Shown: positions 52,627-61,634 of the stretch, in pieces
Numbering within the stretch: position 1 is the stretch's first letter
Layout: every line of letters begins with the position of its first letter
Assembly: GCF_014647495.1 (NCBI RefSeq)
Contig: NZ_BMPH01000001.1
Location: 124,001-188,000, forward strand
Source of the DNA: Glutamicibacter protophormiae
GTDB lineage: Bacteria; Actinomycetota; Actinomycetes; Actinomycetales; Micrococcaceae
Direction of reading: 5' to 3'
DNA length: 64,000 bases
Program-made: the position numbers and the translations under genes
The notes under the pieces: model-generated
Databases searched by the model: none
Told to the model about the DNA's origin: nothing
What the model saw: only the letters and a program-made list of their open reading frames with translations

Positions 52627-53570
52627 CCCCCGCCGTAGACGCAGCGCACCACGAGCTGTCGGTTCAGGATGCCGACGCCGGCTCCCGGCTGGACGCGTAC
52701 CTGGCTCGCGTCCTGCAGATCCCGCGCACCCTGGCCTCGAGCCTGTGCAAGGACTCCCACGTGAAGGTCAACGGGAAAACTATTGCCAAGTCACTCAAGC
52801 TCAAAGCGGGGGATCAGCTGTCGGTGACCATACCGGCCCAGGCCGACCCGCTGGAAATCAGGGTAGAAGCCGTGGAAGATCTGAAGATCATCGCCGACGA
52901 TGACGACTATGTCGTGATCGACAAGCCGGTGGGCGTCGCGGCCCACCCGTCGCCGGGCTGGGTCGGCCCCACCGTCGTCGGCGCACTGATGGCCGAGGGC
53001 TACACGATCTCGACCTCCGGTGCTTCCGAGCGCCAGGGCATCGTGCACCGGCTCGACGTGGGCACCAGCGGCCTGATGGTGGTCGCGAAGTCCGAACGCG
53101 CCTACAGCGCACTGAAGCGCGCCTTCAAGGAGCGTACGCCGAAGAAGATCTACCATGCGGTCGTCCAGGGCCTGCCCGATCCGCTGGAGGGGACTATCGA
53201 CGCACCCATCGGCAGGCATCCGGGCCACGATTGGAAGTTTGCCGTCCTCGATGGCGGACGCAACTCGGTCACCCACTACAAGGTCATCGAGGCCTTCGGC
53301 CGAGCCAGCCTGGTTGAGGTGCATCTGGAAACCGGGCGCACCCACCAGATCCGTGTGCATTTCTCCGCGTTCGGGCACCCCTGCGCCGGAGACCAGACCT
53401 ACGGGGCCGACCCGAAGCTGGGGGCGGCGCTGGGCCTGACCAGGCAGTGGCTGCACGCCAAACGACTTGGATTCGAGCACCCCGTGACCGGGCAGTGGAT
53501 GGAATACGAAAGCGAATACCCCTCGGACTTGTCCGGGGCACTGGAGCTCCTGCGCGAGGGGACTTACTAG
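52623..53570 (+). CDS. RluD-type 23S rRNA pseudouridine synthase
   Basis: A 315-residue RluA-family enzyme. The N-terminal S4-like RNA-binding domain (GSRLDAYLARVLQIPRTLAS) precedes the catalytic domain with GIVHRLDVGTSGLMVVAKSE, in which the Asp after RL is the catalytic nucleophile. KIYHAVVQG and LETGRTHQIRVHFSAFGHPCAGD complete the fold. The uridine target, probably in 23S rRNA helix 69 as for RluD, cannot be verified from sequence. It is coupled to lspA by a four-base overlap. Confidence 0.93.
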   Translation: MTPAVDAAHHELSVQDADAGSRLDAYLARVLQIPRTLASSLCKDSHVKVNGKTIAKSLKLKAGDQLSVTIPAQADPLEIRVEAVEDLKIIADDDDYVVIDKPVGVAAHPSPGWVGPTVVGALMAEGYTISTSGASERQGIVHRLDVGTSGLMVVAKSERAYSALKRAFKERTPKKIYHAVVQGLPDPLEGTIDAPIGRHPGHDWKFAVLDGGRNSVTHYKVIEAFGRASLVEVHLETGRTHQIRVHFSAFGHPCAGDQTYGADPKLGAALGLTRQWLHAKRLGFEHPVTGQWMEYESEYPSDLSGALELLREGTY

Positions 53571-53685
53571 CAGCAGGAGACCCCCGCGCTCATGGCAGGG
53601 CTGCAGCCGCCTGGAATATTTTCCCGGCGGCTGTATCTCTTCCCACACCTGGTTCGGGGTCGAGGACTTCCGCGCCGGCTGTCGC

Positions 53686-53691
53686 TAGACT
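53686..53691 (+). promoter_or_regulatory. -10 box TAGACT of dnaE, probable leaderless start
   Basis: TAGACT ends six bases before GTG 53698, with no ribosome site between. This geometry favours GTG 53698 over TTG 53695 as the start codon. Confidence 0.5.
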
Positions 53692-53697
53692 GGATTG

Positions 53698-56600
53698 GTG
53701 AGCGCGACACGTGACGGATTTGTCCATCTTCATACACACACCGAATACTCCATGCTGGACGGGGCGGCCAGACTAGGCGAACTCTTCGCCGAGGCCAACC
53801 GCCAGGGCATGGAGGCCATGGCCATCACCGACCATGGCTACCTCTTCGGAGCCTTCGACTTTTGGCGCCAGGCTACCGGTGCAGGCATCAAGCCGATCAT
53901 CGGCGTGGAAGCCTATGTCACCCCCGGCACCCACCGCACCGACAAGACGCGCGTCAAGTGGCGTACCGAGGAGCGCCAGAAAGGCGACGACGTTTCGGGC
54001 GGCGGCCTCTACAACCACATGACCTTGCTTTCATACAACAACAAGGGCATGGACAACCTCTTCAAGGGCTCCTCGCGCGCCTCGCTGGACTCCGTCTTCG
54101 GCAAGTACCCGCGCTGGGACCGCGAGCTGCTCAGCGACCACCACGAGGGCCTGATCGCCACTACCGGCTGCCCTTCGGGGGAGGTGCAGACCAAGCTTCG
54201 CCTCGGCCAATACGACGCAGCCAAGGCCGCAGCCGCCGAATTCCAGGACCTGTTCGGCAAGGACAACTACTACTGCGAGATCATGGACCACGGCCTGGAG
54301 ATCGAACGCCGCATCACCAAGGACCTGCTGCGACTGGCCAGGGAACTGGCCATTCCGCTGGTCGCCACCAATGACTTGCACTACACCCACGAGGCCGACG
54401 CCAAGGCCCACGAAGCGTTGCTGGCCATCAACTCCGGTTCCACACTGGATGAACCGACCTACGACCAGGGCGGCAGCCGCTTCGCTTTCAGCGGCACCGG
54501 CTATTACCTCAAGAGCGCGCGCGAAATGCGCGAGCTTTTCAAGGAATTCCCCGAGGCATGCGACAACACGCTGGAAATCGCGGACCGCGTGGATCTGACC
54601 TTCGACACCAACGCCAACTACATGCCGAAGTTCCCCTGCCCGCCCGGCGAGGACGAGACCAGCTGGCTGATCAAGGAAGTCGACAAGGGCCTGCACTACC
54701 GCTACCCCAACGGGATCCCTGAGGCTTCTCGCAAGCAGGCGGATTTTGAACTCGACGTCATCATCAAGATGGGTTTCCCCGGCTACTTCCTGGTCGTGGC
54801 GGACTTCATCAACTGGTCCAAGGACCACGGCATCCGTGTCGGTCCGGGACGCGGTTCCGGCGCGGGCTCCATGGTTGCCTACGCCATGCGCATCACCGAC
54901 CTCGACCCACTGGTCCATGGGCTGATCTTCGAGCGCTTCCTGAACCCGGAACGTGTTTCCATGCCCGACTTCGACGTCGACTTCGATGATCGCCGCCGCT
55001 CGGAAGTCATTAAATACGTGACCGAGAAGTACGGCGATGAACGCGTATCCATGATCGTGACCTACGGCTCCATCAAGACCAAGCAGGCGCTGAAGGATTC
55101 CTCGCGCGTGCTGGGCTACCCCTTCTCCATGGGGGAGTCCCTCACCAAGGCGCTGCCGCCTGCGGTGATGGCCAAGGACATTCCGCTCAACGACATCGAG
55201 AACCCGGACTCCAAGCGCTACTCAGAGGCCGGGGACTTCCGCAACCTCGTGGCCAACGACCCCGAAGCCAAACGCGTCTTCGAAACCGCCAAGGGCCTGG
55301 AAGGCCTGAAGCGCCAGTGGGGTGTGCACGCCGCCGGCGTGATCATGAGCTCGGATCCGATCATCGATGTTGTCCCGATCATGCGGCGCATCCAGGACGG
55401 CCAGGTCATCACCCAGTTCGATTACCCGACCTGTGAAGGCCTGGGGCTGATCAAGATGGACTTCCTCGGCCTGCGAAACCTCACGATCATCTCCGACGCG
55501 CTGGCGAACGTGAAGGCCAACAAGGGGGTGGAACTCGACCTGGAGACCCTGCCCCTGGACGATGCGGCCACCTACCAGCTGCTGGCCCGCGGCGACACCC
55601 TGGGAGTGTTCCAGCTCGATGGCGGTCCGATGCGCTCGCTGCTGAAGATGATGCGACCGGATAACTTCGAAGACATTTCCGCGGTGCTCGCGCTGTACCG
55701 CCCGGGCCCCATGGGCGCCAACTCGCACACCAACTACGCGCTGCGCAAAAACAAGCTGCAGGAAGAAACTCCCATCCACCCGACGCTTGAAGAACCGCTG
55801 CGGGAAATCCTGGGCGGCACCTTCGGCTTGATCGTGTACCAAGAGCAGGTCATGTCCATCGCGCAGAAGCTGGCCGGCTTCTCGCTGGGGCAGGCAGACA
55901 TCCTGCGCCGTGCCATGGGCAAGAAAAAGAAATCGGAACTGGACAAGCAGTTCGCCGGCTTCTCGAAGGGCATGACCGACAACGGCTTCACAATGGAGGC
56001 CGTGCAGGCCCTGTGGGACATCCTGCTGCCCTTCTCCGACTATGCGTTCAACAAGGCCCACTCTGCGGCCTACGGCGTGGTGTCCTACTGGACCGCGTAC
56101 CTCAAGGAGCACTACACGGCCGAATACATGGCCGCGCTGCTGACCTCGGTGGGCGATGACAAGGACAAGCTGGCGCTGTACCTGAACGAGTGCCGCCACC
56201 TGGGCATCACCGTGCTGCCGCCGGACGTCAACGAATCGGCCTTGACCTTCACCCCAGTGGGCAAGGACATCCGCTTCGGCATGGGCGCGATCCGCAACGT
56301 CGGCTCCAACGTCGTGGACGGCATGGTGCAGGCACGCAAGGAAAAGGGCGCCTACACCGACTTCAGCGACTTCTTGAACAAGGTCCCGGCGGTGGTCTGC
56401 AACAAGCGCACCATCGAATCCCTGATCAAGGCCGGCGCCTTCGACTCCATGGGCCACCCGCGCCGTGCGCTCGTTGCCATCCACGAAGAAGCCGTGGACT
56501 CGGTCATCCAGCTCAAGCGCAACGAGGCGGCCAACCAGTTCGACCTGTTCAGCGCGCTGGATCCCTCCGAAGCCTCGGACGCCATGACCGTCGCGGTTCC

Positions 56601-57261
56601 GGACCTGCCGGACTGGGACAAGAAGGAAAAACTGGCCTACGAGCGCGACATGCTCGGACTCTACGTCTCCGACCACCCGCTGCAGGGCCTGGGCTCGGCG
56701 CTGGAACAGTACGCGGACATGTCCGTGACCCACGTACTCTCCGACGACGGGCCGCAGGACGGCCACATCATCTCCATAGCCGGCATGATCTCCGGCCTGC
56801 AGCGGCGCATCGCCAAGAAGAGCGGCAACCCCTATGCGCGCTGCGAGGTGGAGGACCTTTCCGGCTCCATGGAGGTCATGTTCTTCGGGCAGGCCTACCA
56901 GCCGATCGCCGAGGTGCTGGCCGATGACCTGATCGTGGTCATCAAGGGGCGCGTGCAGCGCCGTGACGACGGATCCATCACCCTGAACGCCCAGGAGATG
57001 ATGATCCCCGAGCTGTCCGAGGACGCCAACGGCGGCCCGGTGGTCATCGGCATTCCGACCCACAAGGCCACCGAATCCCTGGTGCAGAAGCTCGGCGACG
57101 TGCTGCGCACCCACAGCGGCAATACCGAGGTCCGGGTGAAGCTCACCGGCAGCCGCGGCACCTCGCTGATGCGCCTGGGCATGAACTTCCGGGTGAACCC
57201 GAACCCCGCGCTGTTCGGCGACCTGAAGGTTCTGCTCGGCCCCAACTGCCTGGACGTGTAG
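53698..57261 (+). CDS. dnaE: DNA polymerase III alpha subunit DnaE1
   Basis: The main replicative polymerase, about 1187 residues. The N-terminal PHP domain starts FVHLHTHTEYSMLDGAARL with intact metal-binding His residues, so proofreading-type nuclease activity is possible as in mycobacterial DnaE1. The polymerase core has GPGRGSGAGSMVAYAM and the catalytic PDFDVDFDDRRR; the finger and tHhH regions follow. KLAYERDMLGLYVSDHPL marks the C-terminal OB-fold region, and VRVKLTG-type tau-binding sequences end the protein. The length matches DnaE1, not the shorter mutagenic DnaE2. Confidence 0.97.
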   Translation: MSATRDGFVHLHTHTEYSMLDGAARLGELFAEANRQGMEAMAITDHGYLFGAFDFWRQATGAGIKPIIGVEAYVTPGTHRTDKTRVKWRTEERQKGDDVSGGGLYNHMTLLSYNNKGMDNLFKGSSRASLDSVFGKYPRWDRELLSDHHEGLIATTGCPSGEVQTKLRLGQYDAAKAAAAEFQDLFGKDNYYCEIMDHGLEIERRITKDLLRLARELAIPLVATNDLHYTHEADAKAHEALLAINSGSTLDEPTYDQGGSRFAFSGTGYYLKSAREMRELFKEFPEACDNTLEIADRVDLTFDTNANYMPKFPCPPGEDETSWLIKEVDKGLHYRYPNGIPEASRKQADFELDVIIKMGFPGYFLVVADFINWSKDHGIRVGPGRGSGAGSMVAYAMRITDLDPLVHGLIFERFLNPERVSMPDFDVDFDDRRRSEVIKYVTEKYGDERVSMIVTYGSIKTKQALKDSSRVLGYPFSMGESLTKALPPAVMAKDIPLNDIENPDSKRYSEAGDFRNLVANDPEAKRVFETAKGLEGLKRQWGVHAAGVIMSSDPIIDVVPIMRRIQDGQVITQFDYPTCEGLGLIKMDFLGLRNLTIISDALANVKANKGVELDLETLPLDDAATYQLLARGDTLGVFQLDGGPMRSLLKMMRPDNFEDISAVLALYRPGPMGANSHTNYALRKNKLQEETPIHPTLEEPLREILGGTFGLIVYQEQVMSIAQKLAGFSLGQADILRRAMGKKKKSELDKQFAGFSKGMTDNGFTMEAVQALWDILLPFSDYAFNKAHSAAYGVVSYWTAYLKEHYTAEYMAALLTSVGDDKDKLALYLNECRHLGITVLPPDVNESALTFTPVGKDIRFGMGAIRNVGSNVVDGMVQARKEKGAYTDFSDFLNKVPAVVCNKRTIESLIKAGAFDSMGHPRRALVAIHEEAVDSVIQLKRNEAANQFDLFSALDPSEASDAMTVAVPDLPDWDKKEKLAYERDMLGLYVSDHPLQGLGSALEQYADMSVTHVLSDDGPQDGHIISIAGMISGLQRRIAKKSGNPYARCEVEDLSGSMEVMFFGQAYQPIAEVLADDLIVVIKGRVQRRDDGSITLNAQEMMIPELSEDANGGPVVIGIPTHKATESLVQKLGDVLRTHSGNTEVRVKLTGSRGTSLMRLGMNFRVNPNPALFGDLKVLLGPNCLDV

Positions 57262-57289
57262 CCCTCCGGCACGCCGGCGCGCAACAGCA

Positions 57290-57332
57290 GATGACCGGGC
57301 GAGGTAACCAATGGGTGCCGCGCCCGGTCATC
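57290..57332 (+). terminator. Hairpin between dnaE and hisD
   Basis: GATGACCGGGCG (57290-57301) and CGCCCGGTCATC (57321-57332) are a perfect 12-bp repeat with a 19-base loop, ending five bases before the hisD -10 box. Confidence 0.6.
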
Positions 57333-57337
57333 GGCGT

Positions 57338-57343
57338 TAAAAT
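57338..57343 (+). promoter_or_regulatory. -10 box TAAAAT of hisD, probable leaderless start
   Basis: TAAAAT ends six bases before GTG 57350 without an intervening ribosome site. Confidence 0.5.
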
Positions 57344-57349
57344 GGGTTC

Positions 57350-58714
57350 GTGACTTCCAATCCAGTATCCGTCTTTTCCGAACTCGCAACCCTCGACTGG
57401 CGTACCGAGGACTTCAGCTACGCCCAGCTCAAGGCCAACCTGCCGCGCCCTGCCGTGAACTCGCAGACCGCCGCCGAAACCGTGCAGCAGATCATCGACG
57501 ACGTACGCTCCCATGGCATGGCCACGCTCAGGGACCTGGCCCGGCGATTCGACCAGGTGGAACTGGACCATACACGCGTTCCCCAAGCCGAACTGGTCAA
57601 GGCGCTGGCCGACCTGGATCCGAAGGTCCGCCAGGCGCTGGAGGAATCGATCTCGCGCGCCCGGCGCTTCGCCGCCGCGCAGGTGCCCTCCGATGCCGTG
57701 GCGGACTACAGCAATGGCGGAACCGTCACCCAGCGCTGGGTGCCGGTGCGACGGGTGGGCCTCTACGTCCCGGGCGGGCTGGCGGTCTACCCGTCCTCCG
57801 TCATCATGAACGCCGTCCCAGCCCAGGCCGCGGGCGTGCAGTCCCTGGCCCTGGCCAGTCCTCCGCAGAAGGAATTCGGCGGACTGCCGCACCCGACCAT
57901 CCTGGCCGCCGCGAAGCTGCTGGGCATCGAAGAGGTGCACGCCATGGGCGGCGCCCAGGCCGTGGCGGCCTTCGCCTACGGAGTGGACATGCCTGATGAT
58001 GCACGCGGCGGCATCGAGCCGGTCGACGTGATCTCCGGCCCCGGCAACGTCTTCGTTGCCACCGCCAAGCGCCTGGTCAAGGGCGTGGTAGGCATCGACG
58101 CCGAGGCCGGCCCCACCGAGATCGCGATCCTGGCCGACGGCACCGCCAAGGCCGACTTCGTCGCCGCCGACATGATCTCCCAGGCCGAGCACGACGCCAA
58201 CGCCGCCGCGGTGCTGGTGACCGATTCGCCGGCGCTGGCCGAGGCCGTGCGAGGCGAGCTCGAGGTCCAGGTCGCCGCCACCAAGCACAACGAACGCGTC
58301 CGCCAGGCGCTGACCGGGAGCCAATCCGCGATCATCCTGGTCAAGGACCTGGACCAGGGGGTTGAGGTCTGCAACGCCTACGCGGCCGAGCACCTGGAAA
58401 TCATGACCGCCAACGCCGCGCAGGACGCCGCCCGCATCACCGCCGCCGGAGCGATTTTCGTGGGCGACTACGCCCCGGTATCGCTGGGCGACTACTGCGC
58501 GGGATCCAACCACGTGCTGCCGACCAGCGGCACCGCGCTGCATGCCTCGGGGCTCAACGTGAACACCTTCCTGAAGGCCGTCCAGGTCATCAGCTATGGC
58601 AAGTCGGCGCTGGGCGACGTCGCCGCGCATGTCATCAATTTGGCCAATGCGGAGGATCTTCCGGCCCACGGCGACGCGGTCGCGGTGCGAAATGCGCACA
58701 AAGCGCTAAACTAA
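57350..58714 (+). CDS. hisD: Histidinol dehydrogenase
   Basis: A 454-residue zinc enzyme catalysing the last two oxidations of histidine synthesis (histidinol to histidinal to histidine, NAD-dependent). Typical blocks are [24 protein letters not shown] (split family signature), [51 protein letters not shown] with Gln/His zinc ligands, and YAAEHLEIM plus GSNHVLPT. No other his gene follows; nrdR is the next gene after a hairpin. In many actinobacteria hisD heads the his operon, but here it appears alone. Confidence 0.96.
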   Translation: MTSNPVSVFSELATLDWRTEDFSYAQLKANLPRPAVNSQTAAETVQQIIDDVRSHGMATLRDLARRFDQVELDHTRVPQAELVKALADLDPKVRQALEESISRARRFAAAQVPSDAVADYSNGGTVTQRWVPVRRVGLYVPGGLAVYPSSVIMNAVPAQAAGVQSLALASPPQKEFGGLPHPTILAAAKLLGIEEVHAMGGAQAVAAFAYGVDMPDDARGGIEPVDVISGPGNVFVATAKRLVKGVVGIDAEAGPTEIAILADGTAKADFVAADMISQAEHDANAAAVLVTDSPALAEAVRGELEVQVAATKHNERVRQALTGSQSAIILVKDLDQGVEVCNAYAAEHLEIMTANAAQDAARITAAGAIFVGDYAPVSLGDYCAGSNHVLPTSGTALHASGLNVNTFLKAVQVISYGKSALGDVAAHVINLANAEDLPAHGDAVAVRNAHKALN

Positions 58715-58728
58715 TACATGACATGTGA

Positions 58729-58758
58729 GGATTCCGGGCGTTATGCCGTCCGGAATCC
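58729..58758 (+). terminator. Hairpin between hisD and nrdR
   Basis: GGATTCCGG (58729-58737) and CCGGAATCC (58750-58758) form a perfect nine-bp stem. It is followed by CGATTTAGC, a weak tail. Confidence 0.55.
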
Positions 58759-58784
58759 CGATTTAGCAATGAGTTGGAGGTGCC

Positions 58785-59273
58785 ATGAACTGCCCTTATT
58801 GCCGCAACCCCGATTCGCGTGTGGTCGATAGCCGAGTTGCCGATGATGGCGTCTCCATCCGTCGGCGTCGCCAGTGCACCGCGTGCTCCCGGCGTTTCAC
58901 CACGATCGAGACCGCGAGCTTGAGCGTCTTGAAGCAGTCCGGAGCGGTCGAACCGTTCTCCCGCAACAAGGTGATCAACGGCGTGCGCAAGGCCTGCCAG
59001 GGCCGGCCGGTCACGGACCACGATCTGGCGATCCTGGCCCAGGAAGTCGAAGAGGCCGTGCGCACCTCCGGCGCCGCGGAGATCCCGGCCCACCAGGTGG
59101 GCCTGGCAATCCTGGACCCGCTCTCGCGCCTGGACGAGGTGGCCTACCTGCGTTTTGCCAGCGTCTACCACAATTTCCAGTCGCTGCAGGATTTCGAGGC
59201 GGCCATGGAGAAGCTGCGCGAACAGCGAGGCAAGGCCCCGCAGGGGACCCAGCGTCCGCTGACTGCAGACTGA
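58785..59273 (+). CDS. nrdR: Transcriptional repressor NrdR
   Basis: A 162-residue repressor of ribonucleotide reductase genes. The N-terminal zinc ribbon has CPYC and CTAC pairs ([17 protein letters not shown] start), followed by RRFTTIE; an ATP-cone domain ([24 protein letters not shown]) senses ATP/dATP. TTGGAGG lies upstream of the ATG. No nrd gene or clear NrdR box is found in the window, so its targets lie elsewhere. The gene ends before a strong terminator shared with the convergent map gene. Confidence 0.97.
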   Translation: MNCPYCRNPDSRVVDSRVADDGVSIRRRRQCTACSRRFTTIETASLSVLKQSGAVEPFSRNKVINGVRKACQGRPVTDHDLAILAQEVEEAVRTSGAAEIPAHQVGLAILDPLSRLDEVAYLRFASVYHNFQSLQDFEAAMEKLREQRGKAPQGTQRPLTAD

Positions 59274-59290
59274 TCCTTCGGGATACGCCA

Positions 59291-59332
59291 GAAGGCGTTG
59301 GCCGGACCCTTCCGGGGCCGGCCAACGCCTTC
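59291..59332. terminator. Bidirectional terminator between nrdR and map
   Basis: GAAGGCGTTGGCCGG (59291-59305) and CCGGCCAACGCCTTC (59318-59332) form a perfect 15-bp stem, followed by GCTGTTTTT. Confidence 0.85.
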
Positions 59333-59363
59333 GCTGTTTTTGGCGCCGCTGCGGCGCGAGGCC

Positions 59364-60239
59364 TTAGGGCAGGGTCAGGATCTCTGCGCCCGAGTCGGTG
59401 ACCAGCAGGGTGTGCTCGAACTGTGCGGTGCGCTTCTTGTCGCGGGTGGTGACGGTCCAGTCGTCGCTCCACATGTCCCATTCCACGGTGCCCAGGGTGA
59501 GCATCGGCTCGATGGTGAAGACCATACCCGCCTCGATCAGCGTGTTGTATCCGGGGGCGGCATCGTAGTGGGGGATGATCAAACCCGAGTGGAAGGCCTC
59601 TCCCACGCCGTGGCCGGTGAAGTCGCGGACCACGCCGTAGCCGAAGCGCTTGGCGTAGCTTTCGATGGTGCGCCCGATGACGTTGATCTCGCGGCCCGGC
59701 ATGACCGCCTTGACGGCGCGCTTGAGCGAGTTCTCGGTGCGTTCGACCAGCAGGCGGGATTCCTCGTCCACGTCGCCCACCAGGAAGGTCGCGTTGTTGT
59801 CGCCATGCACCCCGCCGATGAAGGCGGTGATGTCGATGTTGATGATGTCCCCGTCCTGCAGGACGGTGGAGTCCGGGATGCCGTGGCAGATCACTTCATT
59901 CAGCGAGGTGCACAGGGATTTCGGGAAGCCGCGGTAGCCCAGGGTGGAGGGGTAGGCGTTGTGGTCCAGGAGGAACTCGTGGCCGATGCGGTCCAGTTCG
60001 TCGGTGGTGGTGCCTGGCTGGCAGGCCTTGCCGACCTCGGCCAGCGCCTGGGCTGCAATGCGCGAGGCAATCCGGATGCGCTCGATGACCTCGGGGCTCT
60101 TGACCTCGGAAGCGGTGTTCTTGGCAGGTTCGAGCTTGCCCACGTACTCCGGACGTTCAATGTGCTTGGGTACCGGGAGCTGTGGGGAGACCACGCCCGC
60201 GGTGAGATTTCCGATTGGTGCAGTTGCAACAGTAGCCAT
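59364..60239 (-). CDS. map: Type I methionine aminopeptidase
   Basis: About 291 residues. It removes the initiator Met from nascent proteins. After an N-terminal extension of some 40 residues with the motif [14 protein letters not shown], the pita-bread fold shows [27 protein letters not shown] (metal Asp pair), [13 protein letters not shown] (metal His), [10 protein letters not shown] (metal Glu) and [20 protein letters not shown] 60239 is chosen because a TAGAAT -10 box ends six bases upstream; ATG 60245 would add two residues. Confidence 0.95.
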   Translation of the reverse strand: MATVATAPIGNLTAGVVSPQLPVPKHIERPEYVGKLEPAKNTASEVKSPEVIERIRIASRIAAQALAEVGKACQPGTTTDELDRIGHEFLLDHNAYPSTLGYRGFPKSLCTSLNEVICHGIPDSTVLQDGDIINIDITAFIGGVHGDNNATFLVGDVDEESRLLVERTENSLKRAVKAVMPGREINVIGRTIESYAKRFGYGVVRDFTGHGVGEAFHSGLIIPHYDAAPGYNTLIEAGMVFTIEPMLTLGTVEWDMWSDDWTVTTRDKKRTAQFEHTLLVTDSGAEILTLP

Positions 60240-60245
60240 GCACAT

Positions 60246-60251
60246 ATTCTA
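60246..60251 (-). promoter_or_regulatory. -10 box TAGAAT of map, probable leaderless start
   Basis: On the minus strand TAGAAT is followed after six bases by ATG 60239; no ribosome-binding sequence is present. Confidence 0.5.
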
Positions 60252-60371
60252 TCGCCCGGCAGGCCCCGGTTTCGTGGATGAGCTCAGGGCACAACGCATT
60301 TCACACTGAAATCCCTCGCGGTGCGCTAGCGTTGAGGTAGGCAGACTTCAATCCACCTGAAGGAGCGGGCG

Positions 60372-60566
60372 ATGAGCTCAGAAGGCACCCCTGGCGAGGG
60401 GCAGTACTGGTACAACGTGAACACGAAGACCATCGAGAAGGGCGCGCAGTCGGACTGGTCCCAGCTGCTCGGCCCCTACGACAGCGAGGCCGAAGCCCGC
60501 ACTGCACTGGAAAAAGTGCAGGCGCGCAATGAGGCCTGGGACGCGGCAGACGAAGACGACGAATAG
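60372..60566 (+). CDS. Small SPOR-domain-like protein
   Basis: A 64-residue acidic protein. The sequence QYWYNVNTKTIEKG, LGPYDSEAEARTALEKVQ resembles a minimal SPOR fold (a peptidoglycan-binding module), but no signal peptide or membrane segment is present, so it would act in the cytoplasm. Short proteins of this kind are conserved beside map in Micrococcaceae-type genomes by recollection, not by search. AAGGAG lies nine bases before the ATG. A large hairpin follows, shared with the convergent panB gene. Confidence 0.75.
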   Translation: MSSEGTPGEGQYWYNVNTKTIEKGAQSDWSQLLGPYDSEAEARTALEKVQARNEAWDAADEDDE

Positions 60567-60588
60567 GCGGCCCGCCTCCGCGCATGAA

Positions 60589-60632
60589 AAAACCGGTGCG
60601 TGCACCCCTGCAGGGGTGCGCGCACCGGTTTG
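60589..60632. terminator. Bidirectional terminator between SPOR-like gene and panB
   Basis: AAACCGGTGCG (from 60589) pairs with CGCACCGGTTT (to 60632), and GCACCCC/GGGGTGC extend the stem to a tight loop. A-rich sequence precedes and TGTTTGTT follows, serving both directions. Confidence 0.85.
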
Positions 60633-60662
60633 TTTGTTGCCATGGCTGCTGCCAGCCGGCTG

Positions 60663-61499
60663 CTATTTGTCGAACTCGTACTCGGCCGACGGGAAGGTCC
60701 CGGCCAGCACGTCCTGGTGGTAGGCGCTGACCGCACCGGAGACGATCGTGCGCAGGTCCGCGTACTTCTTGACGAACTTCGGGGTGCGGCGGCCGCCCAA
60801 TCCCAGCATGTCCTGCCAGACCAGCACCTGCCCGGTCGTCGATGCCCCAGCGCCGATGCCGATCGTCGGCACCGCCAACGCCTCGTCGATCAGCTTGGCG
60901 GCAGGACTCGGGACCATTTCCATCAGGATGCAGAAGGCTCCGGCATCCTGCAGGGCCAGTGCATCGAGTTTCATGCTCTCCACCGCGTCGCCGCGGCCCT
61001 GGACGCGGTAGCCGCCCAGGGCGTGCTCGGACTGCGGGGTGAATCCCACATGCCCGATGACCGGGACCCCGGCCAAGACCATGGCGCGCACGTGGTCGGC
61101 GTAGGCGGCGGTGCCTTCCATCTTCACTGCGTGCGCATGTCCCTCCTTCATCAACCGGACGGCGGTTTCCACGGCCTGCGCCGGGGACTGCTCGTAGCTG
61201 CCGAACGGGAGGTCGGCGACAACCATGGCGCGCTTGCTTCCGTTGGCGACGGCCTTGGTGAAGATGATCATTTCGTCAATGCTGATGGGCAGCGTGGATT
61301 CGTATCCGATGACGGTATTGGCGGCGGAATCACCCACGAGCAGGATCTCGATCCCAGCTTCATCGAAAATTTCGGCCATCATGACGTCATATGCGGTTAA
61401 CATGGCGAATCTTTCGCCCTGTTCCTTGGCTTGCTGCAGATGATGAACCCGGATGCGGGACGGGCCTTTTTCAGGGTTCGCTACGTATGGTTGAGGCAT
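60663..61499 (-). CDS. panB: 3-methyl-2-oxobutanoate hydroxymethyltransferase (pantothenate synthesis)
   Basis: A 278-residue barrel enzyme that adds a hydroxymethyl group from methylenetetrahydrofolate to 2-oxoisovalerate, forming ketopantoate for coenzyme A. Conserved segments are MLTAYDVMMAEIFDEAGI, LVGDSAANTVIGY, VVADLPFGSY, GHVGFTPQSEHALGGYRVQG and GIGAGASTTGQVLVWQDMLG. The preceding region carries a TAAAGT -10 box six bases from the ATG, predicting a leaderless transcript. It is divergent from glnA2, the same neighbourhood as in M. tuberculosis (panB near glnA2). No panC or panD is adjacent. Confidence 0.96.
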   Translation of the reverse strand: MPQPYVANPEKGPSRIRVHHLQQAKEQGERFAMLTAYDVMMAEIFDEAGIEILLVGDSAANTVIGYESTLPISIDEMIIFTKAVANGSKRAMVVADLPFGSYEQSPAQAVETAVRLMKEGHAHAVKMEGTAAYADHVRAMVLAGVPVIGHVGFTPQSEHALGGYRVQGRGDAVESMKLDALALQDAGAFCILMEMVPSPAAKLIDEALAVPTIGIGAGASTTGQVLVWQDMLGLGGRRTPKFVKKYADLRTIVSGAVSAYHQDVLAGTFPSAEYEFDK

Positions 61500-61505
61500 G
61501 AAACG

Positions 61506-61511
61506 ACTTTA
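61506..61511 (-). promoter_or_regulatory. -10 box TAAAGT of panB, probable leaderless start
   Basis: On the minus strand TAAAGT ends six bases before ATG 61499, with no ribosome site between. Confidence 0.5.
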
Positions 61512-61634
61512 TCGCACTTGGCGCAGGCGGTGCTTGCACAGCTAACGAGCTCGAAACGTTATAGTCTTGCAACAGGTCAACATAACTACGGGCCTGATGG
61601 GCACCGGACTCTAGCATTTACAAGGCGGTGGAAT

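Noticed and set aside
57143-58699. Reverse open frame of 518 codons over hisD
   Set aside because: Antisense shadow of hisD with shadow-type composition and no recognisable motif.
61431-61634. N-terminal extension of GlnA2
   Set aside because: Overlaps panB and its promoter and has no counterpart in the glutamine synthetase family.
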